This document shows, one piece after another, positions 23,501-31,200 of a stretch of DNA of 64,000 nt. Below the pieces are notes generated by a model. It was given only the letters and a program-made list of their open reading frames with translations. It was not told the origin of the DNA and ran no database searches. Location: positions 124,678 through 188,677 of the forward strand of contig VWZS01007437.1 in NCBI GenBank assembly GCA_013397075.1, written 5' to 3'. The number at the start of each line of letters is the position of its first letter. Within the stretch, counting starts at the first letter, position 1. A program made the position numbers and the translations under genes. Source of the stretch: Rhabdornis inornatus (taxonomy: Eukaryota; Chordata; Aves; Passeriformes; Rhabdornithidae).

Positions 23501-26500
23501 CCATCCAGCCCTGCCCTCTGGCAGTGGAAGCCATTCCCTGTGTCCTGTCCCTCCATCCCTTGTCCCCAGTCCCTCTCCAGTTCCCCTGGAGCACCGGACA
23601 GGGCTCTGAGCTCTCCCCAAAGCACTGAGTGCTAATTACTGCTCATTATTCCCAGACAAATCCTACCCCCTCTCCTTCTGTCTGGCAGCTGGCAGCGTTC
23701 CCTTCCATCTGCACATCCCCGGGCCTGTGAGCAGCCCCTGGATGTTCTCTCCTCTCTGTAGAACTACACCAGGTGCAACTGCATCACAGGACCAGGGCCA
23801 GCAGGGTTCGCCAGGCCGGGCACCTGCGGCACCGGCTGCTCCCACCTCTTCGTGCCCTTCGTGGTGCTGTCCTGCCTGGCAGGGATCCTCGCCAGCACGT
23901 CCCACACGCCGTCCTTCATGCTCATCCTCAGGTGGGACACCTTGCCCACAGTCCTGGGCCACCACAGAGGGTGTGTTTGGTTCAGGAAGAAGGATTTCCC
24001 CAGCTGAGGGACTGGGGATTGAATCAGCCTGACTGGGGTTAAACCAGCCCTGGGTTGCACCTCGTGCCCTGTTCCTGCTGAGGCTTTACCTCAGCACAAG
24101 ATGCACCATTAACTCAGCAGTAATTCAGCACAGCAGCATTTGGGCTCTTCTTAAGGCAGCTCTGTGTGAAGTTAAGAAGTTTAATTACCTTCCTTTGCTT
24201 GAAAACAGCCTCCCTTCCCAGTGCAGAGAGGCAATTAGGGCTTCAGCTTCCCTCATCCTTAGAAAGGTGCCCGTGGGGTGGCAGCAGGATGTAGCCAGTC
24301 TAGATGCGAGCCCAGGCTGGTGGGGCTGGACCCCAGGATGGGTAAAGCCGAGGGGAAAGCCACGGGGGAATCTCTGTCTTAGTCTATAAATGATACTGCC
24401 AAGCTCTTCCTGAGTCTGGCAGGATTTTCAGGCCACGAAAAGGTCAGTGTTTAGCCCTGAAGAATGAACCCTCATCAGCTTTGGTGATGTGAATGGGAGC
24501 TCCCTGGGCTCCTTGGTGGCTGGGTTGAAGGACAAGTGTGTGGGTGAGCTGCTGTGCCAGGGAGGGAAGCATCCATCCTGCGGGTAGTGCCAGAGGGCAC
24601 ATGTTTCATTTTGTTTTTCAGGAGCATCCAGCCTGAGGACAAATCATTTGCTGTTGGGATACAGTTCATGCTGCTGAGAGTTTTAGGTAAATTGAAATGT
24701 GTTGAAATACCATCCTGGAAAGCAACGGCAGCTCTTGGAGAAGGCTTTCCCAAGGCAGGGAAAGATGCTGCCCTGCACAGTCTGGGGGTGCACATGGAGA
24801 GAATGAGACAAGGCAGCTCCATGGGATCCATCTCCATGTGTAAACAAAGCAGGGCTGGGAATAACTTCAGGTCCAGAAGCTCAGGCTGTGTGCAGACACT
24901 GCTCTGTTCACCTCCCGCATATCAGGGGTGCTGCACACCCTGTCCTGTGATCCCACCAGTAATTTTTCCAAGGGGCAAAATTCATGTTGCCCTGAAAGCC
25001 CTCACGATATGCCACAGCAGCTGTGGGAAGGAGCAATAAATGCTCAGTGTGTAGAGGAGGTGGGCAGGAACAGGCTGCCTGGGGTGGTGATGGAGTCCCC
25101 ATTGCTGAAGTGTTCAGGAGGCACCTGGGGTTGTGGTTTGGGCCATAGTTTGGGCTGTGGCACCTGGGGCCATGGTTTAGGCCATGGTTTGGGCTGTGGC
25201 ACCTGGGGCCATGGTTTAGGCCATGGTTTAGGCTGTCGCACTCACTTGAGGCCGTGGTTTGGGCTGTGGCACCCAGGGCTGCGGTTTAGGCCATGGCTTA
25301 GGCCGCAGCACCTGAGGCCATGTTTTGGGCCATGTTTTGGGCCCTGTTTTGGGCTGTGGCACCTGGGGCAGTGGTTTGGGCTGTTGTTTGGGCCCTGGTT
25401 TGGGCTGTGGCACTCACCTGGAGCCATGTTTTAGGCCACAGTTTAGGCCACGATTTAGGCCGTGGCACCCAGGCCATGGTTTGGGCTGTGGTTTGGGCTG
25501 TGCACTCACCTGGAGCCGTGGTTTGGACCATGGTTCGGGCTGTGCACTCACCTGGAGCCGTGGTTTGGGCCATGGTTTGGGCTGTGCTTTGGGCTGTGCA
25601 CTCACCTGGAGCCATGGTTTGGGCCATGGTTTGGGCTGTGCACTCACCTGGAGCCGTGGTCTGGGCCATGGTTTGGGCTGTGCACTCACCTGGAGCCATG
25701 GTTTGGGCCATGGTTTGGGCTGTGCACTCACCTGGAGCCGTGGTTTGGGCCATGGTTTGGGCTGTGCACTCACCTGGAGCCGTGGTTTGGACCATGGTTC
25801 GGGCTGTGCACTCACCTGGAGCCGTGGTTTGGGCCATGGTTTGGGCTGTGGTTTGGGCTGTGCACTCACCTGGAGCCATGGTTTGGGCCATGGTTTGGGC
25901 CATGGTTTGGGCTGTGCACTCACCTGGAGCCGTGGTTTGGGCGTGGCTGTGCTGAGGACACGGCCGGCTCCGCTGACTGACTCTGTGTTCCAGCGTGGAT
26001 GCCAGGCCCGGTGCTGTACGGCAGCGCCATCGACACCACGTGCATGCTGTGGGAGAGGAGGTGTGAGCGCAGGGCAGCCTGCCGGTACTACGACAATACC
26101 CTCTTCAGGCACAGGTAGGGACGGGGGTCGGGGGCTCCCGGGGGACGCGGCACGGGGATGAGCTGTGGTGACACACAGGGACACTCCCCAGCCCTGCCAA
26201 GGACCGTGCAGGCTGGAGACCACAGAGGTTCTGTGGCACAGGCACTCCCTGGAACAGCCTCCCAGAGTGCCGGGGAGAGCTCGGGACGGTCCCTGCTGCC
26301 CTGACCCGCTGTGTTTGCACCCCACAGGTATCTGGGGCTGCAGTTCTTCTTCGAGGTGGGCGCCTTCCTGTGCTTCGGGGCCGTGTACGTGATTCTCAGC
26401 AAGCAGGAGAGGCAGGCCAGGCAGGCAGAGGAGACAAAGGCAGAGCCAGAGAAGGAGAAACTGGCAGGGAACTCCACGAAGAGCCCGGAATCCAAAGTGT

Positions 26501-26502
26501 GA
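2502..26502 (+). CDS. SLCO2B1: SLCO2B1, organic anion transporter OATP2B1 (14 coding exons, spliced)
   Basis: This is a plasma-membrane, sodium-independent carrier of the OATP family. Known substrates of OATP2B1 are steroid sulfates, bile acids, thyroid hormones and many drugs, with uptake stimulated at acidic pH. I joined 14 exons by GT-AG sites and phase: 2502-2582, 6296-6433, 6513-6675, 7806-8039, 9142-9240, 9542-9672, 15978-16086, 19833-19997, 21143-21335, 22210-22366, 23762-23931, 24622-24686, 25994-26114, 26328-26502. They total 2001 nt, or 666 residues plus TGA; human OATP2B1 has about 709. Twelve membrane segments are predicted. The signature D-x-R-W-V-G-A-W-W-x-G-F-L lies at 247-259, the conserved TM3 histidine is H114, and ten extracellular cysteines lie at 448-516. 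Stretches such as SSQTSGLLASFNEVGNT and GGVPIQPFGISYIDDF identify 2B1 rather than 3A1, 4A1 or 5A1. The N-terminus is the least certain part, because an upstream first exon could add residues. Confidence 0.95.
2811..3055 (-). mobile_element. CR1 LINE 3' fragment
   Basis: Read on +, it starts gggttggagggaccttaaac, which is the reverse complement of the CR1 3' end. It continues through the usual ctgggcaccctgtgccaggg block. It is 5'-truncated, as most bird CR1 copies are. Confidence 0.9.
3692..3770 (-). mobile_element. Short CR1 3'-end fragment
   Basis: It contains actggtttgggttggg followed by ggaccctaaagaccctc, the antisense CR1 terminus, then fades after the aacccctgccaggg block. Confidence 0.75.
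4118..4325 (+). mobile_element. CR1 LINE 3' fragment
   Basis: Sense CR1: the blocks ggcacagggtgcccagagca, ggatccctggcagtgcccaa and ggaaggtgtccctgcccac occur in the expected order. It is inverted relative to the 2811-3055 copy and covers the same part of the element. Confidence 0.9.
6296..6433 (+). CDS. SLCO2B1: SLCO2B1 coding exon 2 (TM1-TM2)
   Basis: Acceptor tgttggcag, donor GAG|gtgagc, 138 nt, phase 0 in and 0 out, residues 28-73. It encodes TM1 (FFVFCHGLLQLSQLLVSGYL), the loop SSISTIERRYGLSSQ and the start of TM2. Nearly every residue after position 35 matches the mammalian OATP2B1 pattern. The following intron is only 79 bp. Confidence 0.95.
6434..6512 (+). other. SLCO2B1: SLCO2B1 intron after coding exon 2
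   Basis: A 79-bp GT-AG intron, near the minimum size, with no other feature. Confidence 0.93.
6513..6675 (+). CDS. SLCO2B1: SLCO2B1 coding exon 3 (TM2-TM3)
   Basis: Acceptor gtccctgcag, donor GCCA|gtgagt, 163 nt, phase 0 in and 1 out, residues 74 to the first base of codon 128. It encodes the end of TM2, the intracellular GSRVHRPR loop and TM3 ending LPHFITGPYEYD. H114 in LPHF is the histidine that is conserved in most OATPs and tied to pH-dependent transport. Confidence 0.95.
6727..6890 (-). mobile_element. CR1 LINE 3' fragment
   Basis: It begins gggtggggctggaaaggacc, the antisense CR1 end, and runs through cttggacactgccagggatc and ctgggcagcctgtgctcccc. It starts about 50 nt after the exon 3 donor. 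Confidence 0.88.
7600..7752 (+). mobile_element. CR1 LINE internal fragment
   Basis: Sense CR1 from the part upstream of the 3' end: gagctcctggagcaaatcca, then gctctggagccaggctggga, then a run ending cagagccccttgcagtgcct. It ends about 53 nt before exon 4. Confidence 0.85.
7806..8039 (+). CDS. SLCO2B1: SLCO2B1 coding exon 4 (extracellular loop 2, TM4)
   Basis: Acceptor gtcactgcag, shortest-form donor CTGG|gtaagg at 8040, 234 nt, phase 1 in and 1 out, residues 128-206. It encodes extracellular loop 2 with N-glycosylation sequons N132-T-T and N149-L-S, then TM4 and ISYIDDF, ending NSPLYLG. The exon end and donor are tandemly repeated downstream, so donors at 8064, 8088 and 8112 would lengthen the exon in frame by 24, 48 or 72 nt. 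The 8040 form matches the mammalian protein length here (LYLG followed by ILF). Confidence 0.93.
8034..8117 (+). repeat. 24-bp tandem repeat of exon 4 end plus splice donor
   Basis: Each 24-bp unit carries the exon end (TACCTGG) and a GTAAGG or GTGAGG donor. GT dinucleotides fall at 8040, 8064, 8088 and 8112, exactly 24 bp apart. The unit is 8 codons with no stop, so all four donors are in the same frame. The two inner donors are GTGAGG and the two outer ones GTAAGG. Confidence 0.95.
8118..9141 (+). other. SLCO2B1: SLCO2B1 intron after coding exon 4
   Basis: About 1 kb of intron with no CR1 and no coding signal. The stretch 8380-8760 looks like ordinary unique DNA or a very old repeat that I cannot name. 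Confidence 0.7.
9142..9240 (+). CDS. SLCO2B1: SLCO2B1 coding exon 5 (TM5)
   Basis: Acceptor tccctctgcag, donor GCAG|gtgagg, 99 nt, phase 1 in and 1 out, residues 206-238. It encodes TM5 (ILFSLTVVGPGVAFMLGSAM) and LRFYVDIDKASA. A 99-nt TM5 exon is typical of this family. Confidence 0.94.
9241..9541 (+). other. SLCO2B1: SLCO2B1 intron after coding exon 5
   Basis: A 301-bp intron, GT-AG, with a pyrimidine-rich 3' end. No other element was seen. Confidence 0.9.
9542..9672 (+). CDS. SLCO2B1: SLCO2B1 coding exon 6 (OATP signature, TM6)
   Basis: Acceptor ttgcag, donor GAG|gtagga, 131 nt, phase 1 in and 0 out, residues 239-282. It encodes NKDPRWVGAWWLGFL, a full match to the OATP superfamily signature at the extracellular face of TM6, then TM6 ending PYFFFPREMPKE. 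The acceptor is a NAGNAG tandem (cagcag), so 9545 could also be used, dropping A239. Confidence 0.95.
9944..11096. repeat. 15/20-bp purine-rich minisatellite around the gap
   Basis: Units of ggctgtgcagggaga alternate with a 20-bp form carrying an extra gagga. They occupy 9944-10121 and resume at 10964-11096. Since the units have no stop in several frames, the array makes long false reading frames on both strands. Confidence 0.95.
10122..10963. other. Assembly gap, 842 undetermined bases
   Basis: A run of N inside the minisatellite. Repeat on both sides suggests that the missing sequence is more of the same array. The gap length may be an estimate. Confidence 0.98.
13051..13255 (-). mobile_element. 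CR1 LINE 3' fragment
   Basis: Antisense CR1: cagggacaccttccacaatc, then ctgggcaccctgtgccaggg, then cattctcccttgtcctgtcc. The extreme 3' end of the element is missing or diverged. Confidence 0.88.
14141..14295 (-). mobile_element. CR1 LINE 3' fragment
   Basis: Starts tggagtcacgggatgggttg and continues with the block ccatggacagggacaccttc, then gggacacttccagggatcca. Antisense CR1. Confidence 0.85.
15978..16086 (+). CDS. SLCO2B1: SLCO2B1 coding exon 7 (large cytoplasmic loop)
   Basis: Acceptor tgtccccag, donor AGAC|gtaagt, 109 nt, phase 0 in and 1 out, residues 283-318. It encodes the basic, poorly conserved cytoplasmic loop between TM6 and TM7 (RGKDRHSRKKEDML), ending PSLTEFIR where human has an equivalent VIQFIK. 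The loop is shorter than in human, which accounts for part of the total length difference. The exon lies after a 6.3-kb intron. Confidence 0.88.
16365..16502 (+). mobile_element. CR1 LINE 3' fragment
   Basis: Sense CR1 3' end: ggcagtgcccaaggccaggc, ggaaggtgtccctgcccatg, ending ccttccaacccaaatcttct and tgtgattta. Confidence 0.9.
17790..17918 (+). mobile_element. CR1 LINE 3' fragment
   Basis: Sense CR1 3' end ending taaggtccctcccaacccaa and accattccatgattatgg, with the octamer-type tail. Confidence 0.9.
19714..19775 (+). mobile_element. CR1 LINE terminal fragment
   Basis: About 60 bp: ggtggaatgagatgagctcc, then cagtcccttccaaccccaac and tgtgattccctgg, the sense CR1 terminus. It lies about 58 nt upstream of exon 8. 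Confidence 0.75.
19833..19997 (+). CDS. SLCO2B1: SLCO2B1 coding exon 8 (TM7-TM8)
   Basis: Acceptor ttttcctttcag, donor ATTG|gtaagt, 165 nt, phase 1 in and 1 out, residues 319-373. It encodes FPVVLLRNLRHPVYLLVVLAQ, TM7, and ATFMGKFLERQFSLTASLAN leading into TM8. This is strongly 2B1-like. Confidence 0.95.
19998..21142 (+). other. SLCO2B1: SLCO2B1 intron after coding exon 8
   Basis: A 1.1-kb intron. 19998-20865 has no recognised element. The last quarter is a CR1 fragment. Confidence 0.85.
20868..21105 (+). mobile_element. CR1 LINE 3' fragment next to exon 9
   Basis: Sense CR1 from tggattggatattaggaggg through ggcacagggtgcccagagca to ggtccctcccaacccacccc. Only about 37 nt separate it from the exon 9 start, so the branch point of this intron lies in or next to CR1 sequence. 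Confidence 0.9.
21143..21335 (+). CDS. SLCO2B1: SLCO2B1 coding exon 9 (TM8-TM9)
   Basis: Acceptor gcctttccccag, donor GACAG|gtacca, 193 nt, phase 1 in and 2 out, residues 374-437. It encodes PGAMVGIVVGGAILKRF (TM8), then LCVLGMLLCLLTAFPLLFLG (TM9), and the start of extracellular loop 5. The donor lacks the usual G at +5 and is the weakest in the gene. Phase agreement with the next exon supports it. Confidence 0.9.
21336..22209 (+). other. SLCO2B1: SLCO2B1 intron after coding exon 9
   Basis: An 874-bp intron with a short AAT-rich patch at 21475-21515 and nothing else recognised. Confidence 0.85.
22210..22366 (+). CDS. SLCO2B1: SLCO2B1 coding exon 10 (Kazal-like loop, first part)
   Basis: Acceptor tggtgctcag, donor CTG|gtgagc, 157 nt, phase 2 in and 0 out, residues 438-490. 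It encodes six of the ten loop-5 cysteines (448, 452, 454, 463, 474, 478) in the pattern C-x3-C-x-C-x8-C-x10-C-x3-C, with FNPICGSDGVEYTSPC typical of Kazal-like OATP loops. In the family these cysteines form disulfides needed for surface expression. Confidence 0.95.
22367..23761 (+). other. SLCO2B1: SLCO2B1 intron after coding exon 10
   Basis: A 1.4-kb intron with an A-rich stretch near 23177-23200 and one antisense CR1 fragment. No additional exon. Confidence 0.85.
23481..23622 (-). mobile_element. CR1 LINE internal fragment
   Basis: Antisense CR1: caggaattcctcccaatatc, cattccctgtgtcctgtccc, ccccagtccctctccagttc, then ggagcaccggacagggctct. Confidence 0.85.
23762..23931 (+). CDS. SLCO2B1: SLCO2B1 coding exon 11 (loop 5 end, TM10)
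   Basis: Acceptor ctctctgtag, donor CTCAG|gtggga, 170 nt, phase 0 in and 2 out, residues 491-546. It starts with sequon N491-Y-T and the last four loop cysteines (495, 497, 512, 516), then TM10 (HLFVPFVVLSCLAGILAS) and THTPSFMLIL-type sequence that is conserved across OATPs. Confidence 0.95.
23932..24621 (+). other. SLCO2B1: SLCO2B1 intron after coding exon 11
   Basis: A 690-bp intron ending in a strong pyrimidine tract. No repeat recognised. Confidence 0.88.
24622..24686 (+). CDS. SLCO2B1: SLCO2B1 coding exon 12 (TM11 start)
   Basis: Acceptor ttttgtttttcag, donor TTAG|gtaaat, 65 nt, phase 2 in and 1 out, residues 547-568 (RSIQPEDKSFAVGIQFMLLRVL). It is too short to be noticed alone but is fixed by phase and by the family motif E-D-K-x-x-A-x-G-x-Q-F. 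A 65-nt exon at this place is usual for SLCO genes. Confidence 0.94.
25061..25122 (+). mobile_element. Possible short CR1 fragment
   Basis: The run ggcaggaacaggctgcctgg followed by ggtggtgatggagtccccat resembles the sense CR1 block before the 3' end. It is short and diverged, so this is tentative. Confidence 0.5.
25130..25945. repeat. 12-bp-based minisatellite with 42-bp higher-order unit
   Basis: The base unit is like ggccatggtttg or ggctgtggtttg. From 25500 on it is organised in 42-bp units (some 54 bp, with one more 12-mer) containing gcactcacctggagcc. The lengths are multiples of three with no stop, giving long artefactual frames on both strands. It sits entirely within one intron. Confidence 0.95.
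25994..26114 (+). CDS. SLCO2B1: SLCO2B1 coding exon 13 (TM11 end, loop 6)
   Basis: Acceptor ctgtgttccag, donor CACAG|gtaggg, 121 nt, phase 1 in and 2 out, residues 569-608. It encodes WMPGPVLYGSAIDTTC, the conserved P-x-P-x-x-x-G-x-x-I-D-x-x-C motif, then a cysteine-containing extracellular loop ending CRYYDNTLFRH. A minisatellite ends about 48 nt upstream of the acceptor. Confidence 0.95.
26115..26327 (+). other. SLCO2B1: SLCO2B1 intron after coding exon 13
   Basis: A 213-bp GC-rich intron with no other feature. Confidence 0.92.
26328..26502 (+). CDS. SLCO2B1: SLCO2B1 coding exon 14 (TM12, C-terminus)
   Basis: Acceptor gcaccccacag, stop TGA at 26500-26502, residues 609-666. It encodes YLGLQFFFEVGAFLCFGAVY (TM12) and a charged 32-residue cytoplasmic tail rich in K and E, ending ESKV. 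The last three residues fit the class I PDZ ligand S/T-x-hydrophobic, as in human OATP2B1, which ends SRV. Confidence 0.95.
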
Positions 26503-26885
26503 CACCGAGAAGGTGACTTGTGACCTGTTCTGGGGAGGTGAAGCCACGCCAACCAGCCCACAGCCGAGCTGTGCAGGGTGCACGCTCGGGGTGATGGACC
26601 CTGGGGCTGCCTCCTGATCTCCCAGTGGGATGAACTCTTCCTGCAGTGCTGTGGATCCACCCACACGCTGTTCTCCACCTCAGGGGTGCAGCTTGTTCCT
26701 TCACACGGATTAGTCCACACACTTTAAACCCGTGGACTCTGCAGCCTCCTGGATTCGTGTCCTTCAAAGCAGGTTTTCCTGCTGACCATCTCGGTGATGC
26801 CAGCACTGAGCATTAACCATAAACCTGAAAGGTTCTGCAGTGTGGGTTTTTTTTTTTAATAAATCATTTTTAAGAAATGGGTTTG
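26503..26885 (+). other. SLCO2B1: SLCO2B1 3' untranslated region
   Basis: This is the sequence between the stop codon and the expected cleavage site. It holds no coding exon. It is a short 3' UTR of about 380 nt if the first AATAAA is used. The end coordinate is inferred from the usual 10-30 nt spacing after the signal. Confidence 0.7.
26858..26863 (+). promoter_or_regulatory. SLCO2B1: Poly(A) signal AATAAA
   Basis: A canonical AATAAA lies just after an uninterrupted run of T, 356 nt past the stop codon. T/G-rich sequence follows at 26881-26945, as expected for a downstream element. Confidence 0.8.
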
Positions 26886-28139
26886 TATTGAACCCGTAGA
26901 TCTCTGTGACTCAAGATTATAATTCTTATTTTTTGTGTTATCAGCACTTATTTTCTGATGGTCAGTGATTATCACAGGAGCTCAGTGGAGCACATGGGAG
27001 TTCAGGTGCATTCCTGGTTTGCAGTTCAAGAAGGGCAGAACTTTTCCCAGGGCTGCAGGATCAGAGGATGAGGTTGGAGCCCGCTCCAGACTGGGTAGAG
27101 CTTGTGGCTGAACCATCTGAGGCCAGCACCAGCCAGCCCTGGGCTCCCTGAAGGGGGTTCTGTCTGTAATTATGGGGTGGAAGTCCAGCCTGGTGCTACC
27201 TTGGTTCAGCTGCCTCCATTTCCTGCATTCTTCCCATCCTGGGGCTCCTTCCCACCCAAGAGTGAATTGTGTTGCTCCTACTACCAGTGAGCAGCCACAG
27301 CTACTGGGTTACTTTGTCATTTTTGGTTCCAGGATGGAATTTATTACAGAAAACGAAACTTCTAAGTTCAGCCCAAATATGCAGAAAAGAAATACACAGA
27401 GGGGAAAATTAATTCCCTCCTCCTACCCTGGCAAATATCCTCTGGGAAAGGCTGGGTGTGGAGAGATGTGGAAGGGAGAAGGCTGTGGTGAAGTGACTGA
27501 ATTTAGCTGTTTCCCCAAACTGCTCACCCAGCCATTCTGAAGGACCCAATTACCTCAGTGCAGACTGAGAGGTTGATTGGAATTTTTCAGGGGTTTGGGT
27601 TGGGGTTTTCTTCCTATTTTTGTGCGGTGCCTTGTGTTCACCGAGTTGAGAATTTACAGCCCTGTTCAGGGTACCAAGAAGTGATGTCTGGCTTCAGAGA
27701 AGGTTCTGGAAGGCAGAGGTGTGTGTGGATGTCGCAGGGGCGGAGCTGGAGCCATCCAAGGAAGGACAAGTAGCATTTGCTGACAGAAAGCCACAACTGG
27801 GAGAGTTTTGCACTATCCTCTTTTCCAAGCCACGGCCAGGCAGCATGTGCTGCTAAAGCAGCAGGAGAGGAATGGGAATGAGGTTCTTGGGGCAGGAGGA
27901 GGGAAGGGACAGCCCACGATGCCCACGGTGGTTGTCCCAGCTCCTGGCAGCCCAGGAATCTGCAGAGAAGAAGGTTCTTTCCTGGCTGAAAGCCTTGGCT
28001 CGCAGGCGCTTTCCTGCCGTGCTCAGCTGAATCCCAAGCCACCCCAGGGTACTTTCCACACCACAACAAGCAAACAACAGCACAGTTGGCTCCGTGGGGA
28101 GCTGTTATGGCCTTTGCCAGGAATCCGCACGGATTCCAT

Positions 28140-28290
28140 TCTTTGCCTGTGGAAGTGTGCAAGCCCAGGCTGGACGGGGCTGGGAGCAACCTGGGCCAGT
28201 GGGAGGTGTCCTTGCCCATGGCAGGGGGTGGAATGGGGTGATCTTTAAGGCCTTTCCAACCGAAGCCATTCTGTGACTCCATGGTTCTCT
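28140..28290 (+). mobile_element. CR1 LINE 3' fragment
   Basis: Sense CR1: gcccaggctggacggggctg, then ggaggtgtccttgcccatgg, ending tctttaaggcctttccaacc and gccattctgtgactcc. Confidence 0.9.
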
Positions 28291-31200
28291 CCCCCATCCC
28301 ACTGGAGCCCCCAGGCCTGTGCAGCCTTTCTGAAAGCCCCTCAAGCCACTGAAAGCAGTGCTTCCATTTACAGAAAGGAGGGGGAAAGGGCATAATTAAA
28401 CCCTTTCCCAAAATGAACAGTGAGGTGAATTGCCTGTGGTGCTGCTGCAGGTGGCAGGCAGGCTGCACATCCCTCTCGTGCCTGGTTGGGATCCTGCTGG
28501 ATGCACAAGGGGCCTGCAGGATGGCCTGGCCAGCTCACTCCCAGCCCCTTCTCACTGCTGGGCTCGGGGCTGCACGGTCATTTTCCACTTGGAAAACTCC
28601 CATCCCATCACATCACAGAAGGGTATGGCTCAGGCAGTGCACGAGCTGGCACAGCCTGAATTCTTCCTTCCCTCGTTACCCCTCCAGCAGAGGACAGATC
28701 CCTGTGGACAAGCATCCCAGGCACTTGCAAACTGTCCTAGCTCTAGGCCTGTTGCTCTGCTTCTGCTCTGGTAATTTCCATCAGTTTGGGCTGGAGTTTC
28801 TACAAAGAGAAATAAACCCACGTTTCCCCATCCCCTCCTCTGTGCTCTTTAAGAACACGGTTGAAAGGGAGTGACTTGCCAGGGAAGATTAAAGAGAGGC
28901 AGTTTGGAAAGGCTGCTCCCACCTCCCTTCAGCAGGGAGGGAGATAAAACCCAGGGAATATGAAAGGGTTGGCAGCAGGAGGAGTGTTTGATGCAGAGCA
29001 AGGGGCAGGCAGGTAGGAGGGCTGCAAAGGAAGGGGCAGAAGCAGCAAAATCCACCTTGTGCCACTTGCCAGGTTCTCCCCAGAGGAGACATCCCCTGGA
29101 GACAGCCTGAAACAGAATTTACAGAGCACCAAAGGGTACAGCCTGGGCACCAGCCAGGAATTGCATTGGAGGTTAACAGCAGCTAATCCAGCTGGGCCAG
29201 AGCTCCATGGACTTCCTGGAAGGGAGCACTGGATGTTTTCATGCAGCACTTTGTGGTACCAGGGCCACAGACCTGGAGGCAGAACAGTACCTTAAAGGCT
29301 GGTGAGAATTGCACAGGGTCAAGAGAAGGAATTCAAACTTGGAGAGAGGGACCCAAAGCACTTACGGAGCCAAGAACTGCTTTAGAGCCGAGCACTGTTC
29401 CCATTCCTCTGGAAAAAGAGCAAAGCTGCAGCTTTTAAATCACCCTTGGTGTGTTTAGGTCAGGCAGATCTGTCCCTGGAGTGCTCCTGGTCTGATGCAG
29501 CCAGACCCAAAGGGTTTCTCCCGGTTTGCTGCTGCTGTTTTCCAGCACAGGGGATAGGGATGGTCCCAGGTGGATTCAGTGGCTGTTTGTGGGGGACCAA
29601 GAAAACATGAATCAAAACCCACTGGATGTTTGTCTTAAAACTCACTCGAGCTGCCTCTGGCAACCCGAAGTCTGTGCCCAGGAAATGCTCACCGAGGAGA
29701 CACAGTCCGTAGTCAAGAGACAAAGAACTGCTGTGCCTGGGACTGAGGCTGAGCTGGGGATGGAATCCAGTCCCCAGGCTGGGGAAGAGGAAGGCAAATA
29801 ACCCATAGATGTTACACTGGAGTTCAAAAAAAGCTGGGAAGCTCCCAGAGGGATACTGCAAAGATGAGCCAAGGAATCACTGAAATGCTACCAATTAATA
29901 CCACAATTCCCAGGAACTGGAGGTTTCCAGGGATCTCAGAAGGGGAAAACAGAGCAGTCAGGCAGATCCAGACCCAGCTCAGCACTGATCCCTGGAACGG
30001 TGCTGAAGAAGTGACTCATCCATGTGCAGTCACTTGGATAAGGACGTCATGGATTCTCTCACAGATGACATCAAACGTTTCACTGCTCCTTCAGGCAGGC
30101 ACCTGTCCCACCTGGGGAAGCTGTGCTACCTCCTGACTGAAGGAAGGATTTTGACCGTGTCCCACCTTGTTCCCATCAGCCAATTATCAGCCAGATGGAG
30201 TTATGCAGAGAGAAGAAAAAGAGGAGAAAATAACAGGCTTAATTGGAAAGCTTCAGCTCCAGGAGCTGCAGGTAGTTTGCTGCCTACCCACAAGGATTTA
30301 TCTACAGGAGTCTCACCAGTGTCTGTCCTGTCTCTAGGACTAATCAATATTTTAATTAATTACTTGGACAATGTGAGAAGCAGGAGCTAATAAAATTTCT
30401 GCTTACGGTTGCGAGTGCTGTGGATGGCAGGACTGGAATCCAAATCACCCACGGCAGGTTGGAAATGGATAATACTGGGATTCAATATCAAAATAGTGGT
30501 GCAGGGGAAAGTCTGCCCTGTGAGAAAGGGGTTGTGGCACCAGCTCATATGCAGCAGGACAGTTTTAAACCCATATTGTCACCACAAATTAAATTAGCAT
30601 TCCCCACAATTCACTGGCTGTCCTGTGAGGGGCAGATAGGACCCCTGGCACTTGGAGGTATAAAATGATCTCCCCACGTTGCTGAACTGAATGTTTCCCT
30701 GCTTACTGCCAAGTGCATCTCCTCCAGTTGTGCTCTCTCGAAGGTCCAAGCAAACAGAGCAGAGTAAATCATCTCCTGCTTTTAGAGACAGGTTGAGTAA
30801 TGATGACTCCTGAAATATGGAATTCATCTTGGGGGCTTAACGGACTTGCACTGGAGTTGTGCAGGAGCTAGCTGCTGAAGGTTCTGAAGTGACTGTGGCA
30901 AGGGAAGAGCATGCTTTATCCTGCAGGGTGATAAGAGCTGCATCCCTGATCCTGCAGATGTGATAAGAGCTGGTGCTGCTCCCCGAGTGCATTCCCAGCT
31001 CCAGCCCCATATCTTGCTTCCAGGGTGCTGAAGGACAGAAGTGCTTTCACACAGCACTGATCAAGGCTGCCAGAACATCTTAATCCCTCTCCCCTCACTT
31101 TTCAAGGTAGAATGTCATTTGCTAAACAGACCAGAACCTGAGATGGTTCCAAGCTGTGCACACTGGTACAACTTTCCGAGCAAACTCAGGGAAAAAAAAC

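Larger units (their letters stand above)
24687..25993 (+). other. SLCO2B1: SLCO2B1 intron after coding exon 12
   Basis: A 1.3-kb intron, of which about 60% is the minisatellite at 25130-25945. A short CR1-like piece precedes the array. Confidence 0.88.

Noticed and set aside
25298..26664. Long frames over the minisatellite (for example 416 codons on - at 25414-26664 and 278 on + at 25325-26161)
   Set aside because: They are products of a stop-free repeat unit whose length is a multiple of three. The - strand one also runs antisense through two well-supported SLCO2B1 exons.
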